From Melampsora larici-populina 98AG31 (Eukaryota > Basidiomycota > Pucciniomycetes > Pucciniales > Melampsoraceae): 64,000 nucleotides of DNA. Of the stretch, positions 20,963 to 32,817 are shown in pieces (the first letter of the stretch is position 1; every line of letters begins with the position of its first letter). The notes below the pieces were generated by a model, which ran no database searches, was not told the origin of the DNA, and saw only the letters and a list, made by a program, of their open reading frames with translations. Made by a program: the position numbers and the translations under genes. The stretch is from positions 556,084-620,083 of the forward strand of contig NW_006768796.1 of the NCBI RefSeq assembly GCF_000204055.1. The letters run 5' to 3'.

Positions 20963-22738
20963 TCATTTGTGAGCGCTGCCTCCTTGATGAGCAACATTGC
21001 ATCCAGCTTTGTTGCACATGTTGTGGATTCGGTCGCACTCAGCGTCTGTGTGGGGACAAACGCCAAGGTTCCAATTGTTACAGATTTGATCAGCCAAATC
21101 CAACCCTTTGCCGCTTTTGATGGTGTAGTTTGGTTTGTTTTGTCGGCCTCTGACCTTCTTTGGCTGAGTTGACTTGGATGGCTTCGGTGAGAGAGGCGTT
21201 TGGTAAGCAGGTTGGTCGGCGACGCGCATGGGAAGGGAAGTCTGGGGAGTACGTTGTGCGTGAGAAAATCTGCTAGCAGCACTGTACAGCACCCGGTTAT
21301 TGATTCCGCGGAGGCTGTCGTGGGCGTAATCGCCCCACACGAGCCATGGTCTGGAGGCAAACTCTTTGCGCATCTCGACGTCAAAGTCGCGGACGTCTTC
21401 CCAGTTAACTTTGGCTTGAAAGAGGCCTGGAAGGCCAAAAATATATTCGAAATATTTTTTGATTGACAGCGCTGCTGGGGGGAAAGCCGCGATATAGGCA
21501 TGGCGTGCGACAGACAGGAGGTCCTTCCAGTGGTCACTATTTGTGATTTCTTTGGGGGGCGCGCCGTCGACGCTTTTGAGTTTGCCGGCGTCACTGACTT
21601 TAAGGAAGGCTTCGGATGGTCCCGTCGAGGATACCTCGCCGTACAGTTTTCGCAAGTCAACAAGATTGTACTCAAGGAGATCCTTGGTGAGGCAGTTGTG
21701 CCAATTAGCCGGTTTGTTACTGCATGAGTTGAAAAGAGAGACATATTTTTTAATGTTTGATTTATATTTAATTGTGATCTTTTGTATTTGACGAGATAGA
21801 GGAGAAAATGCCTCCGGGGAGAGGTGTTGATTATGGGCCAAAAACGGGACCTCATCATCATCATCCCCTTCGGATCCAGAGTCAGCTGGTGCTGGTGGCG
21901 GATTATAATCTTTTTCCGATGAAGAATCGGATGAAGATGACAACAAAGGAGGGGAGTCGTGCTTTCTTCGTTTCTCTTCCTTGAAAATTGGACGAGCTGG
22001 CCGTTTTGCTGCAACTTTGTTTGCTGAGATGGGTGCAATTCTGTCGGCCAGGCTGCCGCCTGGCTGAGCGGCCTGTAGTTTGACATTGGAGCCGCTAGCT
22101 GTCAGCTGTCGAGGTGAGGATACGCGTAGAGAAAGGGGAATCTTGACTTCTTGTGGCTCCTCGCTTTTTGATTGAGATGAAATACGACGGCGGTGTCTTC
22201 GTTGGTTTTTCTTCTTTCCAGGCGAGGGAGGGGTTCCGGGAGAAGGCAGTCAAGGATTGAACGGAGGTGGAGGTGGGGTCGACGCTGTAGGTTTGGATTC
22301 GAGGTGAGCGCTTCCAGCCGGAAACATGGATAGATCCTCCAAGTTTTGGTTTGGATCGGATGTTTTGAATCCCGCTGGAAGGCGTTTGCCAATGAATCCA
22401 CAAGGAGGCCGGTAGTGTTTGGTGTCGTTAGCTGGTTTGGCTTTCCTACTGAGAACGTAGGGTTTACTAGCCCAAGGGTCTGCGTTTTCGGGAAGCTCGT
22501 CCACCATGCCGTATTCAATTTGGCGTTGAGCGTGGTTGAGAGCGATGGCCACTCTCGCAATGGCAGACCAGTGGTAAATCCAATCTGGCGACGATATGTC
22601 GTAGATTTGTGCCACTTGGTCACGGAGTTCCCCCATTGATATGGAGGTACTCCCACCCATGATATCGTAGTTCTCAAGGATCTCATCGATGGCTTTGAAA
22701 CGATCATGGGTGGAGTTGGCCTCAGCTATCATAGTCAA
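20963..22738 (-). pseudogene. gag of DIRS-like element, one TGA
   Basis: One frame from ATG 22738 to stop 20963 (591 codons) holds a single internal TGA at 22250-22252, after PPPPPFNP. Downstream the frame continues without a break through LPSPGTPPSPGKKK to the second half, so this is one gag gene, not two. Parts: an N-terminal helical region (LRDQVAQIYD, IARVAIALNHAQRQI), a proline and basic linker, an acidic Ser/Asp/Glu stretch, a helical capsid-like block (LPGLFQAKVNWEDVRDFD) and a C-terminal zinc-finger-like C/H cluster (CNNWNLGVCPHTDAEC, then CNKAGC and H). It presumably packages the element RNA. The TGA is a likely former CGA. Confidence 0.72.
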
Positions 22739-24184
22739 GAAGAAGAAAAAAGCTCTGGAGCTTTGTTTAGCAATGAATTATTTCGTCAATTGAAGCGACT
22801 ACTTTGTATTTGGAATGAAGTTTTATTCTTTTTCGAAGAATTATCTCAATAAGACAAAACAACAAAAATCGAATTATTTTTTGTAAAGAAACGAAATGAA
22901 TAATAGGAGAGAGAAATTGTCAAACAGGTAACTAATTCAACGGGGGACGAAAATGTTTTGATAATGAAAATTATTTTTGAATGTGGGACAAACAGCCGCT
23001 TGCGCTGAGGATGGGAAATATAAGGGATATTTGACCAGCTGTTCTTTGCATCTTATCGTCCATCCTAGCACGGCATGTGAGATGGAGGAATCTCCGCCGG
23101 ATAGGAATGGACGTTAAGGTTCCATCCCGCGTGCTTCAACGTACCCGGTCCGCCATTTTCGACCCCATTCCCCTTTGTCAATACGCGTACCGACACCGAA
23201 AAGTACTAGTCATTCCGCAAATCATCAAATCTCAAATCTCAAACTTATCAAATTATATTGCAGAACTACGCGCTGAAATTCATTCAAGTCCGGAAGAAAA
23301 TTGTTCATCTCAGTTGAACATTAACTACTCAAATCGTATTTCCAATTCTGTGATTCACTTCAGATTATTTCATCAGAAGTAAAATTATAATATCTCAACA
23401 TTTTTTTCCGCAAACCATATGTTCAAAATTTTCTTCTCCAAATGGGAATACGGGTCCTAGTGATCAGATTCCCATTCTGCTACTGTTACACAGTTCCATG
23501 AATATTTCCTGAGTAGCCATTGTGATATATGTAGTCAATATTTTGAAATGTGCGTCTCAATCTGAACAAAGTTACAGCATGTATTACACATGATTTTCTT
23601 ATCTAGATGAGCAGATAGCTGAGCGGACCTGTATGTAGCTGATAGCTAAGGATTTACTCAGATGTTTGCACATATGTAGTGTATGCTTTATGGCTCAGAT
23701 GTGCAGTGCAAGATGATTTGATTCTCCATTCTTCTCTCAATGATATTCCCAGCCTAGGTCATGTTCCGACCAGGGAACCTATTTAATGCTGGCAGTGCAT
23801 TCAAAATTTTCTTCTCCAATTCACATCAACTCATCTTTGAAATTTACCTCAAATCATCAAACCAGATTCCCATCAGATGATCCTTGTGGTGATCTTCATA
23901 ATTCTCTACTTGCGTATTTAAAGCTCATCAAAATTAAAATTTCATCATACCGGAGTTTTTTTTAAAAAAAAAAAATCCCTTTATTCAGATTCTGGATCTC
24001 AACTTCAATCAAATTTCAACTTCTGCTCGGATACAATTCTGAAATTGTGATTTATCAAAATTATTTACCCAAATTATTCAGACATTCATCAATCAAGCTT
24101 GCAAATTTTTGTTTTTAATCTTAATTTAGAAATTAGAATCCGCAATATCACATTTCTGGAAATCATTGAATCTCATATCTCAGT
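22739..24184. other. Non-coding stretch with a diverged direct duplication
   Basis: Contains the 5' flank of the DIRS gag and the upstream region of the next recombinase gene. A block starting TTCAAAATTTTCTTCTCCA occurs at 23422 and again at 23800; each is followed within ~60 bp by cagattcccat. So ~80 bp are duplicated about 378 bp apart. They could be split direct repeats or ends of a tyrosine-recombinase element. No gene seen. Confidence 0.45.
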
Positions 24185-25666
24185 ATGTCATCTTCTCAAA
24201 AGGATCTTTCACCGGCAACAGATTCAAATCAAGCTGCAGTGGATAAGGCTCTGGCTTTAGTGGGCGGTCAAAGTGGTAGCGGAATTCAAGGCCAGTTGTA
24301 TAGAGACAATAAGGAAAGCGTTCAGGAATCAGATGATGATGTTACTCAAAAGGGGACGGGTGTAGGAGGTACATTTAAGGAGGAAATTGTTTCACTTCAA
24401 GAGGTAGAGGGAATGGTAAAGGACGGTGGAATGTCAGTTCATGATGCAGAAGAATATTTCAAGGAAGCTAAATTACATATGAGGAGAGTTTTGCAAGCAG
24501 TGGAAGACGCGAAATTAAAGGCGGAAGTTCAGGAGAAGTCATAGAAGAAAAGTAAGGGTAAAGGAAAGAAGAAGAATTATTCTGGTAGTAGTTCAAGTTC
24601 AGATAGTAGCAGTGATGGAAATTCAAGTTCAGATGATGAAAGTTGTGTCAAAATTATGAAGAAGAAGAAGAACAAGAAGAAGGTTGTAAAGATTGAACCT
24701 CAAGATTGTATGAGTAAATTCATTGAATTTAAAGATAAGACATCAACCGGGTTTGACGCAGCAGATCCAATATCAGACCAGGACATATACAACTTTATAG
24801 CTTGGGCTGGAGAGTCAGCAGTAGAAGTAGAAGACGGACCAGCTCGCCCGATTAGTTCAATCACCATCAAGAAATATTTGGATGGAATTCGGGCGTGGAA
24901 CATCGTGCGCCATACTGCGATCCCAACGGCACACCCCGATGTTGTAAAGACCTTGCTGTCAGCGACAAAACGGCAAGAAGAAGAGGAAGCATTAGTGACA
25001 ATAAAGAACCCAATTATGATTTGGCAACTTTTTAAACTGTTAGAGTCGACTTACAAGGGCTCAGAGACCAATCAGCTAGTTGGAACCGTCGGCCTGGTGG
25101 CTTTCTGGGGCATGGTGAGCCTCGGCAAACTACTTTGAACCACAATCGAGAGTGGCGCAATCCTGAGACGTCATGTAGAATTTGGTTCGAAAAGAGGAAC
25201 AAATTTTGTCAAAATTCACTTGAGGAAAGCGAAAACCGCCAAGCCCGGAGAAATCCAAGTCATTCACTTACAACAGCAATTGAATGTCCTTGATCCTGTA
25301 GTAGCCTTAATGCGTTGGATGGGAAAACAAGCCGATAAAGACCCTGATAACATCCTGTTCGCGGCTCAGTACAAAGGTGAAACCAAGGCTTTGTCAAAAA
25401 CCAGATTTGTGAATGTGGTATTGAAGGTTTGGGGGAAAGCGAGTGTAGGCACCTGGAGTGGCCATTCATTTAGGGTTGGAGGCGCCTTGCTTCGTTTCAA
25501 CTTGAGGACACCGATGGAAAAGATTGCTCGCCAGGGGAGGTGGTCGTCGATGACATACCTACAATACCTGAAGGCGTACACCAACAAAGACTTGGAGGAC
25601 ACACAGAGATTCCTGGCGGCTATTCTAGATGTGAATTGGAAAACTCGTATGACACCCGGTTTGTGA
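24185..25666 (+). pseudogene. Second tyrosine recombinase (Crypton- or DIRS-derived), inactivated
   Basis: The segments 24185-24544, 24656-25138 and 25139-25666 lie in a collinear reading. The N-terminus is Ser/Glu/Lys-rich, followed by a core-binding domain (ISDQDIYNFIAWAG, ITIKKYLDGIRAWN) and the catalytic domain with HSFR in WSGHSFRVGG and GRWSSMTYLQYLKAY holding the Trp and Tyr. Breaks: TAG at 24542-24544, TGA at 25136-25138 (LGKLL-stop-TTIES). The first catalytic arginine region reads GMVSLGKL where GMARLGEL is usual, so the Arg is lost. No RT accompanies it, so it is either a Crypton-like element or the 3' remnant of a DIRS element of a different lineage from the one at 18-23 kb. Confidence 0.75.
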
Positions 25667-26178
25667 TGGGGAGAACCTGTGGAGGGGAATAGGAAGGAGT
25701 CAGCAAATACATATTATCCTGATGGAAAATTGGACCGTATAGTGCCAGAACCTGAGCCAAAACCTTAAATTTGTGAGACTTCAGTTCAAATGAATTAGAA
25801 ACACCTCTTGGCTGAATATGATCGACATGAGCGAGTAACCAAGAAAGTGAGTTCAGGTACCTGATGAGCGTAGTGGGCGTGTGCCATGATAGGCTCAGGA
25901 CGCTTGATCACACACCTGAGTTTGAGTGATCACACACACTTATCTCGGAGGGTGGGGGGGTCCGGAATGGAGGAGTCCCGCCCAGGTCCCTTGGTTCTTG
26001 AAAACCAATTCCGGGGCGGGCCCTTCACTACCCCAACCCACGGACTCTTGACTCAAAGTGAAGAGTCCGTATCCGGGTAGGACGCTCACCACCAGTAGCC
26101 CGAAGGGCTACAGGGGTTTTAGAAAAGGTTCCTTGATCTAAAGACAAACAACAGCCTAGCCACTTCACTCACAAGCGC
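25667..26178. repeat. GC-richer tail with two perfect hairpins
   Basis: Downstream of the broken recombinase. Hairpin 1: CGGACTCTT (26041-26049) with AAGAGTCCG (26061-26069). Hairpin 2: GTAGCCC gaa GGGCTAC (26095-26111), a stable GAA-loop hairpin. A run of G7 and ccgccc/gggcgg blocks lies at 25950-26030. These may be the terminal or internal complementary region of the recombinase element, which is inference. Confidence 0.5.
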
Positions 26179-27096
26179 ATGAGTAGAATGGATTTTCAAA
26201 TTAGGCAAAAAAAATTCAACGGCCTATGCACTCAAAGCTCAGCAAGACACCAGGAGTTTATTGCCAAGGCCAAGCAGTTGGATTATAAGGGACGGTCCCC
26301 TATCTCATGCTGGGGAGTACGATGGAATGTAGACGTTGATTACCTCAAACGCTTGACTGACGCCCGCAATGTAAGTACATTTCATTCATCCTAGACTCTT
26401 ATATCTCGTATTGAATATCATCTCTTGCTTTATAGGCTGTAGATGCAATTCTCCTTGCGGATTGCAAACCTCGTTATTTCCAAGGTATACATATCAGCGC
26501 CGATGAATGGGATTCAATCGAGACCCTAGTTGGAATACTCCAAGTATGCTTTTTCTTATTTTTCTTTTAATCCTTGTTACTTTCATCTTTGGTCTGTCTG
26601 CTTAGGTAACATATTTGCTTCTCAGATCTTTCTCTAACCTACCAAGCGAATGGAAGGCAATACCCTCACTGGGTGCATTCTGCTTGGCAAATACTCACGG
26701 ATCGTTCAAGATGTTGATAAACTGGAGAATATTTGTGAAGACCCGGAACTCAAGAGTATGCTTGAGATCATGCAAGTCAAGCTGGAAGGTTATCAAGCCG
26801 AGGCTGCTTTGACCGAAGTGATTGTCTTAGCAACAATTCTCAATCCTTGTTTTTGCCTCCGATTCTTTGATCTCAACTATCCTGACAAGGCTGCCCGAGC
26901 CAAAACAATCTTCTTTCATGCCTTTGAAGACGCTTTGCGAGAATGGCCCAAGGATCCAGTCACAGATGTCATACAACCATCCCATACGCCCTCCCCTCCT
27001 GCCTCGCCTCTTCACAACTCCACTGCTTTTGATGTGTTTACCACACAAGTCTCAACTCACAAGGTCGAAATCGCTGCGCTACGCACAGCAATATGA
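26179..27096 (+). pseudogene. hAT transposase relic, central part
   Basis: Exons around 26179-26370, 26437-26544 and 26606-27096 encode the middle of an hAT transposase: LDYKGRSPISCWGVRWN, HISADEWDSIETLVGIL, then KLEGYQAEAALTEV and ATILNPCFCLRFFDLNYP, ending in FTTQVSTHKVEI. Exon junctions coincide with those of the 36.6-40.8 kb hAT. The third exon appears to need a frameshift near 26630 (two overlapping frames). Both the zinc finger/N-terminus and the C-terminal dimerisation domain are missing. It is cut at about 27096, next to the boundary of the following hAT. Confidence 0.72.
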
Positions 27097-27109
27097 GGGG
27101 TACTGGATA

Positions 27110-30100
27110 GTGGTGTGAAGTACCACTATCCTGAGGCCCCGCTACGCACCACTATCTTGGAAGACCCACTACAACATTTATGTAGTGGTGTGGGTAACTC
27201 ACTACAGGCCACTACGATATAGTCTCACTATTGCTATTATAGCGCACACGGTTCGTTTTTAATATGAACAAAGAATCTTATTAAAAGGCATATAAAAAGT
27301 TAATCAGAAGATGTGTACAAGAACAATTAAACTTTTGAGTACGAGAGTAGATGAATTGGAGAAAAAAATAAAAAAAAAACTGTATTAAGGATAGTAAAGA
27401 AGCAGAAGGAGAACCAAATGATTGAGTCTGAGATAAATGAAAGGAATCGAGACTTTAAGAATGAGATGAAGAGAGACTGTAGGAGGAAAATAATTCAAGC
27501 AAAACTGTTTTTAAAGATAGTAAAGAATCTGAAGATCAATTGAAAGTGAGAATATGTGAAAGAAAAAATAGATTCATCTGTTATCCATCTCCTTCACCAA
27601 GGCAAGAGCCTCAGAAAACTCGCCTGGAACCTTGATCCCAGCCCTGAGCCACTCCTGAGCGGAAGCACATCGCTCGATGGTACGGCTACTCATAGCCGAT
27701 TGATCGGACCCGCACACGTCAGCAGCACCTGAAAAACATCGTTCACATGAACAAGTGGTTCCTGAACACGCCAGAAAGTCTCGAGCCATGATGGACAGCA
27801 CCGGAAATGCACCGGAATTATCCTAAATCACAAGAGGTAGTCAGTATCTTTGTATTCAAAGATAACATAATGAAAAAAAAAAACGTACCTTCCACCAAGA
27901 CAAAGGTGTGCCACCATGAAGAGGAAATTTACCAGACAAATAACCTTCCATCTCTTGGTCGGTGTCATCGTTAGGTCCCGAGGCCATTGTTGCAAAGACG
28001 TTGTACTCGTCATTGGTGACAGTAATGTCTTGCTGATCAGTTGAGGTATTCGCGGCTGGGTGACTAGTTTTGTATCTAAGTGAATAACTTTCCATCTCAC
28101 GTTCCATAACTCTCTGCACACGAGCCACCTCTGTCGGATGATGGAGTTCAAAGAACTTCATTCCTAGGCGAGGGTTGAGGACGGTAGCAACCACAATTGC
28201 GTCGCATTGAAGGGTATCAGATTCGTATAATTGGAGGCGATTGATCATGCTTGCGATCATCGTTTGGAGACTGGCGTATGGTGTATGCAAACCGAGTTTT
28301 TCAAGAGATGTCCTGACACGGTGATAGTCGAGGAGAAGAATCGCAGCTGTGGAATGATCACCCTCCACTCTTGATGTGGCTAGAACAATGACCTGTTCAA
28401 GTCATGAGGGTTCAGTAAATCATTAAGAAAGTATTACACGAATGAAGTCAATAAGCAATGAACTCACATCCATGACTTCATTCAAAGCCGAAGCACACAA
28501 CCATTCACTTTTTGATATTGAGATTTCTTCAAAATAATCTTCTTCATCATTTGCCAACATCTGGTTGATCACCTGAAAACAAAAGCCAACATCAGTAAAA
28601 ATGATTCAAAACTGAGAGCATCAATCAAAACCAACCTCAGCTCCATCTACCATAATTGACCGACTCTGGTGCAGTCCGTTCCATTTGCTAGACACACCAA
28701 GAATTGGACAACGCAAGGTCCTACCAAGATCCTTCGCACGATTACGAAATTCCATTCGTCGAGATGGCCGCCGAGCAATGAGGCGGCTGACTCGATCAAT
28801 CTACAAAAAGACAGGTTAATACTTATGGAAATGAAAACAGGAAGTGATCAAGTTGAAAATGGCTTACCTTTTTGATAGCTTGTATCACCAGATCTGCCCT
28901 AGTTTGGTTGGAACCAGCCAACACACTAGGAACATGAGAGGGATGGAGAGTATTGATCTCGCATTCACTCTCAGAATCAGCATGACCAACATCTAAATCG
29001 CTAGCGTGCTCGGAACCTTCAGAATCGTCATTGATCTGGAGTTCAAGATTGTCGTCTCCGTCATTCAAAGTGATAGAGGGGGTAGGGATGTTGAATAAAG
29101 GTTGAGTGGTTGGCTTAGTGTGGCCAGGATCAATACCAATAGAAGCCAGACCATGCTTCACAAGTAAGGCTAGCTTGTGGGCATAGCAGCGAATCTGCAT
29201 GCGCCCCGCTGGCCAGTCCACAGGAGGAGAAGCGTCCTGAAACATGCGCTGGAGTTCGTAAGCAAGTGTATGATTGTTGGCGCCAGAATCCGTGGTCTGG
29301 GCTAACATGTAGAGAATTGAAAGATATCAGATTCGAGTTTGAAATTTGAAAAACAAAAACAAAATACTTATCTTATGGTGTAAACCATGCTTGATCAGGA
29401 ATGGACCCACAGGTTGAGCAAGCAAGGCACCTGCATGGTTCCATGCAGCCAGCTTGAGACCAAGATGGACCGTCTGGAAATCCCAATTATCGTCAATAAA
29501 GGTGACATTCATTCCGATGAACGCATATCGGCTTTGACGGGTGGTCCAGCCATCATGAATGAGACAAAATCTACTGGAGTTGTTCTAAATAAAGATGAAG
29601 AGTTAGAAAATGAAAGGAAATAAAGGAAAAATGAAAACTTACCCTGATAGTTTCCAGGACAGTCAGTTGTAATCCAGCATGGAGACGCTTAGCAGCGTTG
29701 GCTGCCCATACTTCTGATCTAAGGGTTGCTGATACATTTGCGAGTCGAAAGGCTGCTCTCAAGGGGCAATCTTGAAAACAAGCCCATGGTAGAGCTTGAC
29801 GGATCACCCATAAGACACAGGTGAGGTTGAGAAGCTCCACACTAAACTTATTCTTTGAAACGAAAGAATCCAGTGTGCCTGATGACTTGACCTCCAATGC
29901 TCGTTGCTGCTCCTCCCAAGAAGGTGGAAGATCCATACCGGCGGCTATGGCTTGAGCTCTTCTTGGGCAAGCTGGTCGTCCTTTGCTTCCATCTCGGTGG
30001 CCATAGAGATTGTAGTACAAAGTCATCCCCTTCAGGAAACAACCTCGGCACCACCGACACCTGTAGAGTCGCGGATCACCAGACGCCTGAGAATGGATCA

Positions 30101-31410
30101 AGAGTTATGTTATTATCAAAGTTTAGTAAGTTGAAAGTAAGAAAACTAAAAAAAGACTCACCTGTCCATTTGGATAAATTGGAGGGTGAAAGTACTTGAG
30201 GAGCTGTTTGACTCGGGCCATTTGAGATGCCCTGATACCAGTTCTAGGTCTGACGGGGACGATTTCATTCTCTGAGTCTTGATCAAGATCGATACAGTCA
30301 GGAACCGTCTCCTTCTTTGAACAAATAAGATAAAAGAAGGTAAAAATCAGTCAGTTGGAGTAAAGAATAATAAACGATCCAAAATCAGGAAACAAATTAC
30401 TTACACAAGTCTTTTTTGGTTTTTTTTTTCTGGCCGTTGAATCCAACTGATTGTTAGCTCGTTTTCTGGTCAATGGTGATGGATGTTGGATAGATTCTTG
30501 CTCGTCCTCAGAGTTTGCAAGAAAAAGTCCATCGATTGGGGCAAATGGAGCGTTGGAGGGACCTGGAGTTGGGGGCAAAGTCTGGGTTGGAGATGGAGAG
30601 GCAAGCTGAAGAGATCGTCGAGAGTCCGCTGAGGTAAAGATGAAGCCCGGCTGAGGTTGAACAGGGGATCTTGGCCTGAGAATCCATACTGAAGGAGACA
30701 GGTTTGGCGCTGTCAATGGTGGAGCCAGACTGATTCGAGAGTTTGTTCGAATTGGTCGGTTGGACATGAGTATGAGCAGTTGTGATTGAGGTAAGATTAA
30801 TGGTATGGTATTAAATAAAATGTAATCGGGTTTGAGGTAGAGCAAATGAAAGGGTGGGTCGGAAACGGAAAAAGAGGAAATCGGGTGGTAATCAATATTA
30901 TTAGATGGTGTGGTTGAAAAACAATAACAAAACGGGAACTGGGAGGTGGAGACCAATGATCAGTTAGAGAACAGTAGCTTTTTATATCAGTCAAGAGAGT
31001 ACTTACGCTGAGATTGGATACCACTCTGAGGGATCGCATTTGTCTTGACCGTTCTTGCTGTGAATTGGTGGGGGAGGGAAGACGACCATTTGATTAAGTG
31101 AGGGTGGTGGGCAATGGAGTTGGTCGTAGGTCAGAGTTGATGGGGCACAGAGGGCATGGACAAATACATGTCTTTGGCGTAGAGGGCATGGGTATATACA
31201 GGTATACAGGTCATAGCGCTCGCTATGTGTACCGCCATGGATGTGGACATGCTACATACAAGCTCAAGCGTTGCACATAACCCACTACAGGAAATTTTGG
31301 TTTCCAAATAGTGCTGTGCACCAGCCACTACGACCACACCCCCTATTTTTAGTGGAAGTCCCGCAGCGCTTCCGCAGCACTTCCACTATCTATGGTGGTG
31401 CGGTTTTGAC
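27110..31410 (-). mobile_element. hAT element with apparently intact nine-exon transposase (approximate limits)
   Basis: Coding region 30767-27574 plus flanks. The left flank (27110-27250) carries a tagtgg...ccacta hairpin and several cactac/gtagtg motifs. The right flank (31280-31400) has tagtggaag...cttccacta and cactac motifs. A close relative of the left end occurs alone at 31985-32150. I could not define exact terminal inverted repeats or an 8-bp target duplication here, so limits are estimates. Confidence 0.6.
27574..30767 (-). CDS. hAT superfamily transposase
   Basis: Nine minus-strand exons (30767-30405, 30314-30162, 30086-29643, 29584-29368, 29301-28868, 28800-28636, 28572-28468, 28392-27889, 27822-27574) join in frame at every GT-AG junction to 877 residues with no stop. 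Parts: Pro/Ser-rich N-terminus with a basic RKKKPKKTC patch, a BED-like zinc finger (RCRWCRGCFLKG, YGHRDG), the RNase-H-like core with CLIHDGWTT, KLAAWNHAG, TQTTDSGANN and IRCYAHKLALLVKHG, an acidic insertion, ATVLNPRLGMKFFEL, and the C-terminal hAT dimerisation domain LSWWKDNSGAFPVL, ARDFLACSGTTCSCERCFS. It cuts and re-inserts its own DNA in the nucleus. This is the best-preserved transposase here and could be active if its termini are intact. Confidence 0.85.
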
Positions 31411-32717
31411 GTTGTTCAGGGAGTGAAGATTAGATAGAACAGTTGCTTCAAGTTATTCTGGTTGGAACATAATAAATCTTGGTTTGAATGATTGTGGGTT
31501 GAGTTCTGCATCTTTAAGTCGATTGATTTAAGAGCTAGATGTTGATATATTTGCATTCTTATATCTTTTAAACCAGATACTTGATAGTCTACTCAAAAGT
31601 TCTTCCAACACCTCGATCAATTGATGCTTGATATTGTAGTTGCTTTAGGATTTGTTTGATTGCAAAATCGAATCAAAAACTTGTTTTCTGATTAATTTTC
31701 ACTGACTCAAACCATATTTTACCTGTTTAAGTTTTGTATAACACAGAGTATTCATTTACTGATCTTTGCACTCATATTTTGTTATAGTGATAAGGATAGA
31801 CCTGATTTAGCAGATCGCAAAAGATTAGTAATAGAGTTTGGAACTGTTGTAGTTATCAATAAGTTTGATTTATCATTGGTATTAGCTGTTACATGTGTAC
31901 CCTTTGCAGATATGGAATCTGAGCTTAGAGAAAAATATAATCAAGGTCAAAATCACTTCACTATGCACAGCTATATGGCAGGTCCTTGGTAGTGGTGTGG
32001 TGCACCACTATTTTGAAGAACCAATACACCCCACTATCTGCATACACCCGCTATGGATCATATGTAGTGGGGTGTGTTAGTCACTCACACTCACTGTGAT
32101 ACTGTATCACTAGCACTATAATAGTGCACATGTTTTTTTGAATGTGAAAAAAGAAATTTATCAAAAGGCCTGAAGTGCACTACCTATAAAATATGTACAA
32201 AGAACTATCACTACGCAAAATGTAATCTTTACCGGGCGGTAAAGAAAACTACTGACATAGAAAAATCCTGAGGCAACAGGAAGAGAGCTAAAAATCTGAA
32301 AAAATATGCACCTTGTTCCTAGATGTTGGGGTGTCATGATGAGTATTTTTTTGTATTTTACACACAGATATTGGTTAGTGTACTAACCATAAAGGCTGAA
32401 AATCATCAAAAACCCACCTGTAACAATACCTGAAATTTGGGTCATGATCATGAAGACAATATTTTGTGGTCTAAAAACTTCAACAACTTCTGCAATTCTG
32501 CTCCAAATAACTCGATTTTTGGCTCAGTCAAAAGCTGAACCATTCTCCTTTACACTTCATAAAGGTAGTAAGGTGTTATTTAGTCATGTAAACGCTCTAC
32601 ATATGCTCAAACAGTTCTGCATGAATTGCTCTGTAGGATCTTTCGTAGACCGGCTACAGGTGTGTTGTCTCAATGATAAATGTAAAGGAAAGACTCACCT
32701 TTTGATGAACTAAATGA
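31411..32717. other. Non-coding stretch with a solo hAT-type end at 31985-32150
   Basis: The 31985-32150 part aligns with 27112-27290: tagtggtgtg...ccacta hairpin, cactatc, tgtagtggggtgtg, tcactcac, actataatagtgcaca. So it is a truncated or solo end of the same element family. The rest is AT-rich without a supported gene. Confidence 0.55.
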
Positions 32718-32817
32718 NNNNNNNNNNNNNNNNNNNNNNNNNNNNNNNNNNNNNNNNNNNNNNNNNNNNNNNNNNNNNNNNNNNNNNNNNNNNNNNNNNN
32801 NNNNNNNNNNNNNNNNN
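32718..32817. other. Assembly gap (100 N)
   Basis: One hundred consecutive N, the conventional placeholder for a gap of unknown size. Distances and repeats across this point cannot be trusted. Confidence 1.

Larger units (their letters stand above)
17431..23070 (-). mobile_element. DIRS-like tyrosine-recombinase retrotransposon (approximate limits)
   Basis: Minus-strand order gag, RT plus RNase H, tyrosine recombinase, without integrase or protease, is diagnostic of DIRS-type elements. Core coding part is 22738-17963. The flanks (17431-17962 and 22739-23070) should hold the terminal repeats, but I could not identify inverted or split direct repeats by eye, so the limits are estimates. Two in-frame TGA codons (20317-20319 and 22250-22252) are the only breaks I see. 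Confidence 0.75.

Noticed and set aside
20317..22252. TGA codons in DIRS genes as recoding (selenocysteine or programmed readthrough)
   Set aside because: No supporting signal, and other element genes nearby show the same kind of TGA; simple CpG mutation is more economical.
22102..22707. 201-residue minus-strand frame overlapping gag
   Set aside because: Pro/Ser/Arg-rich shadow of the gag frame; the gag frame continues across the TGA with the expected composition.
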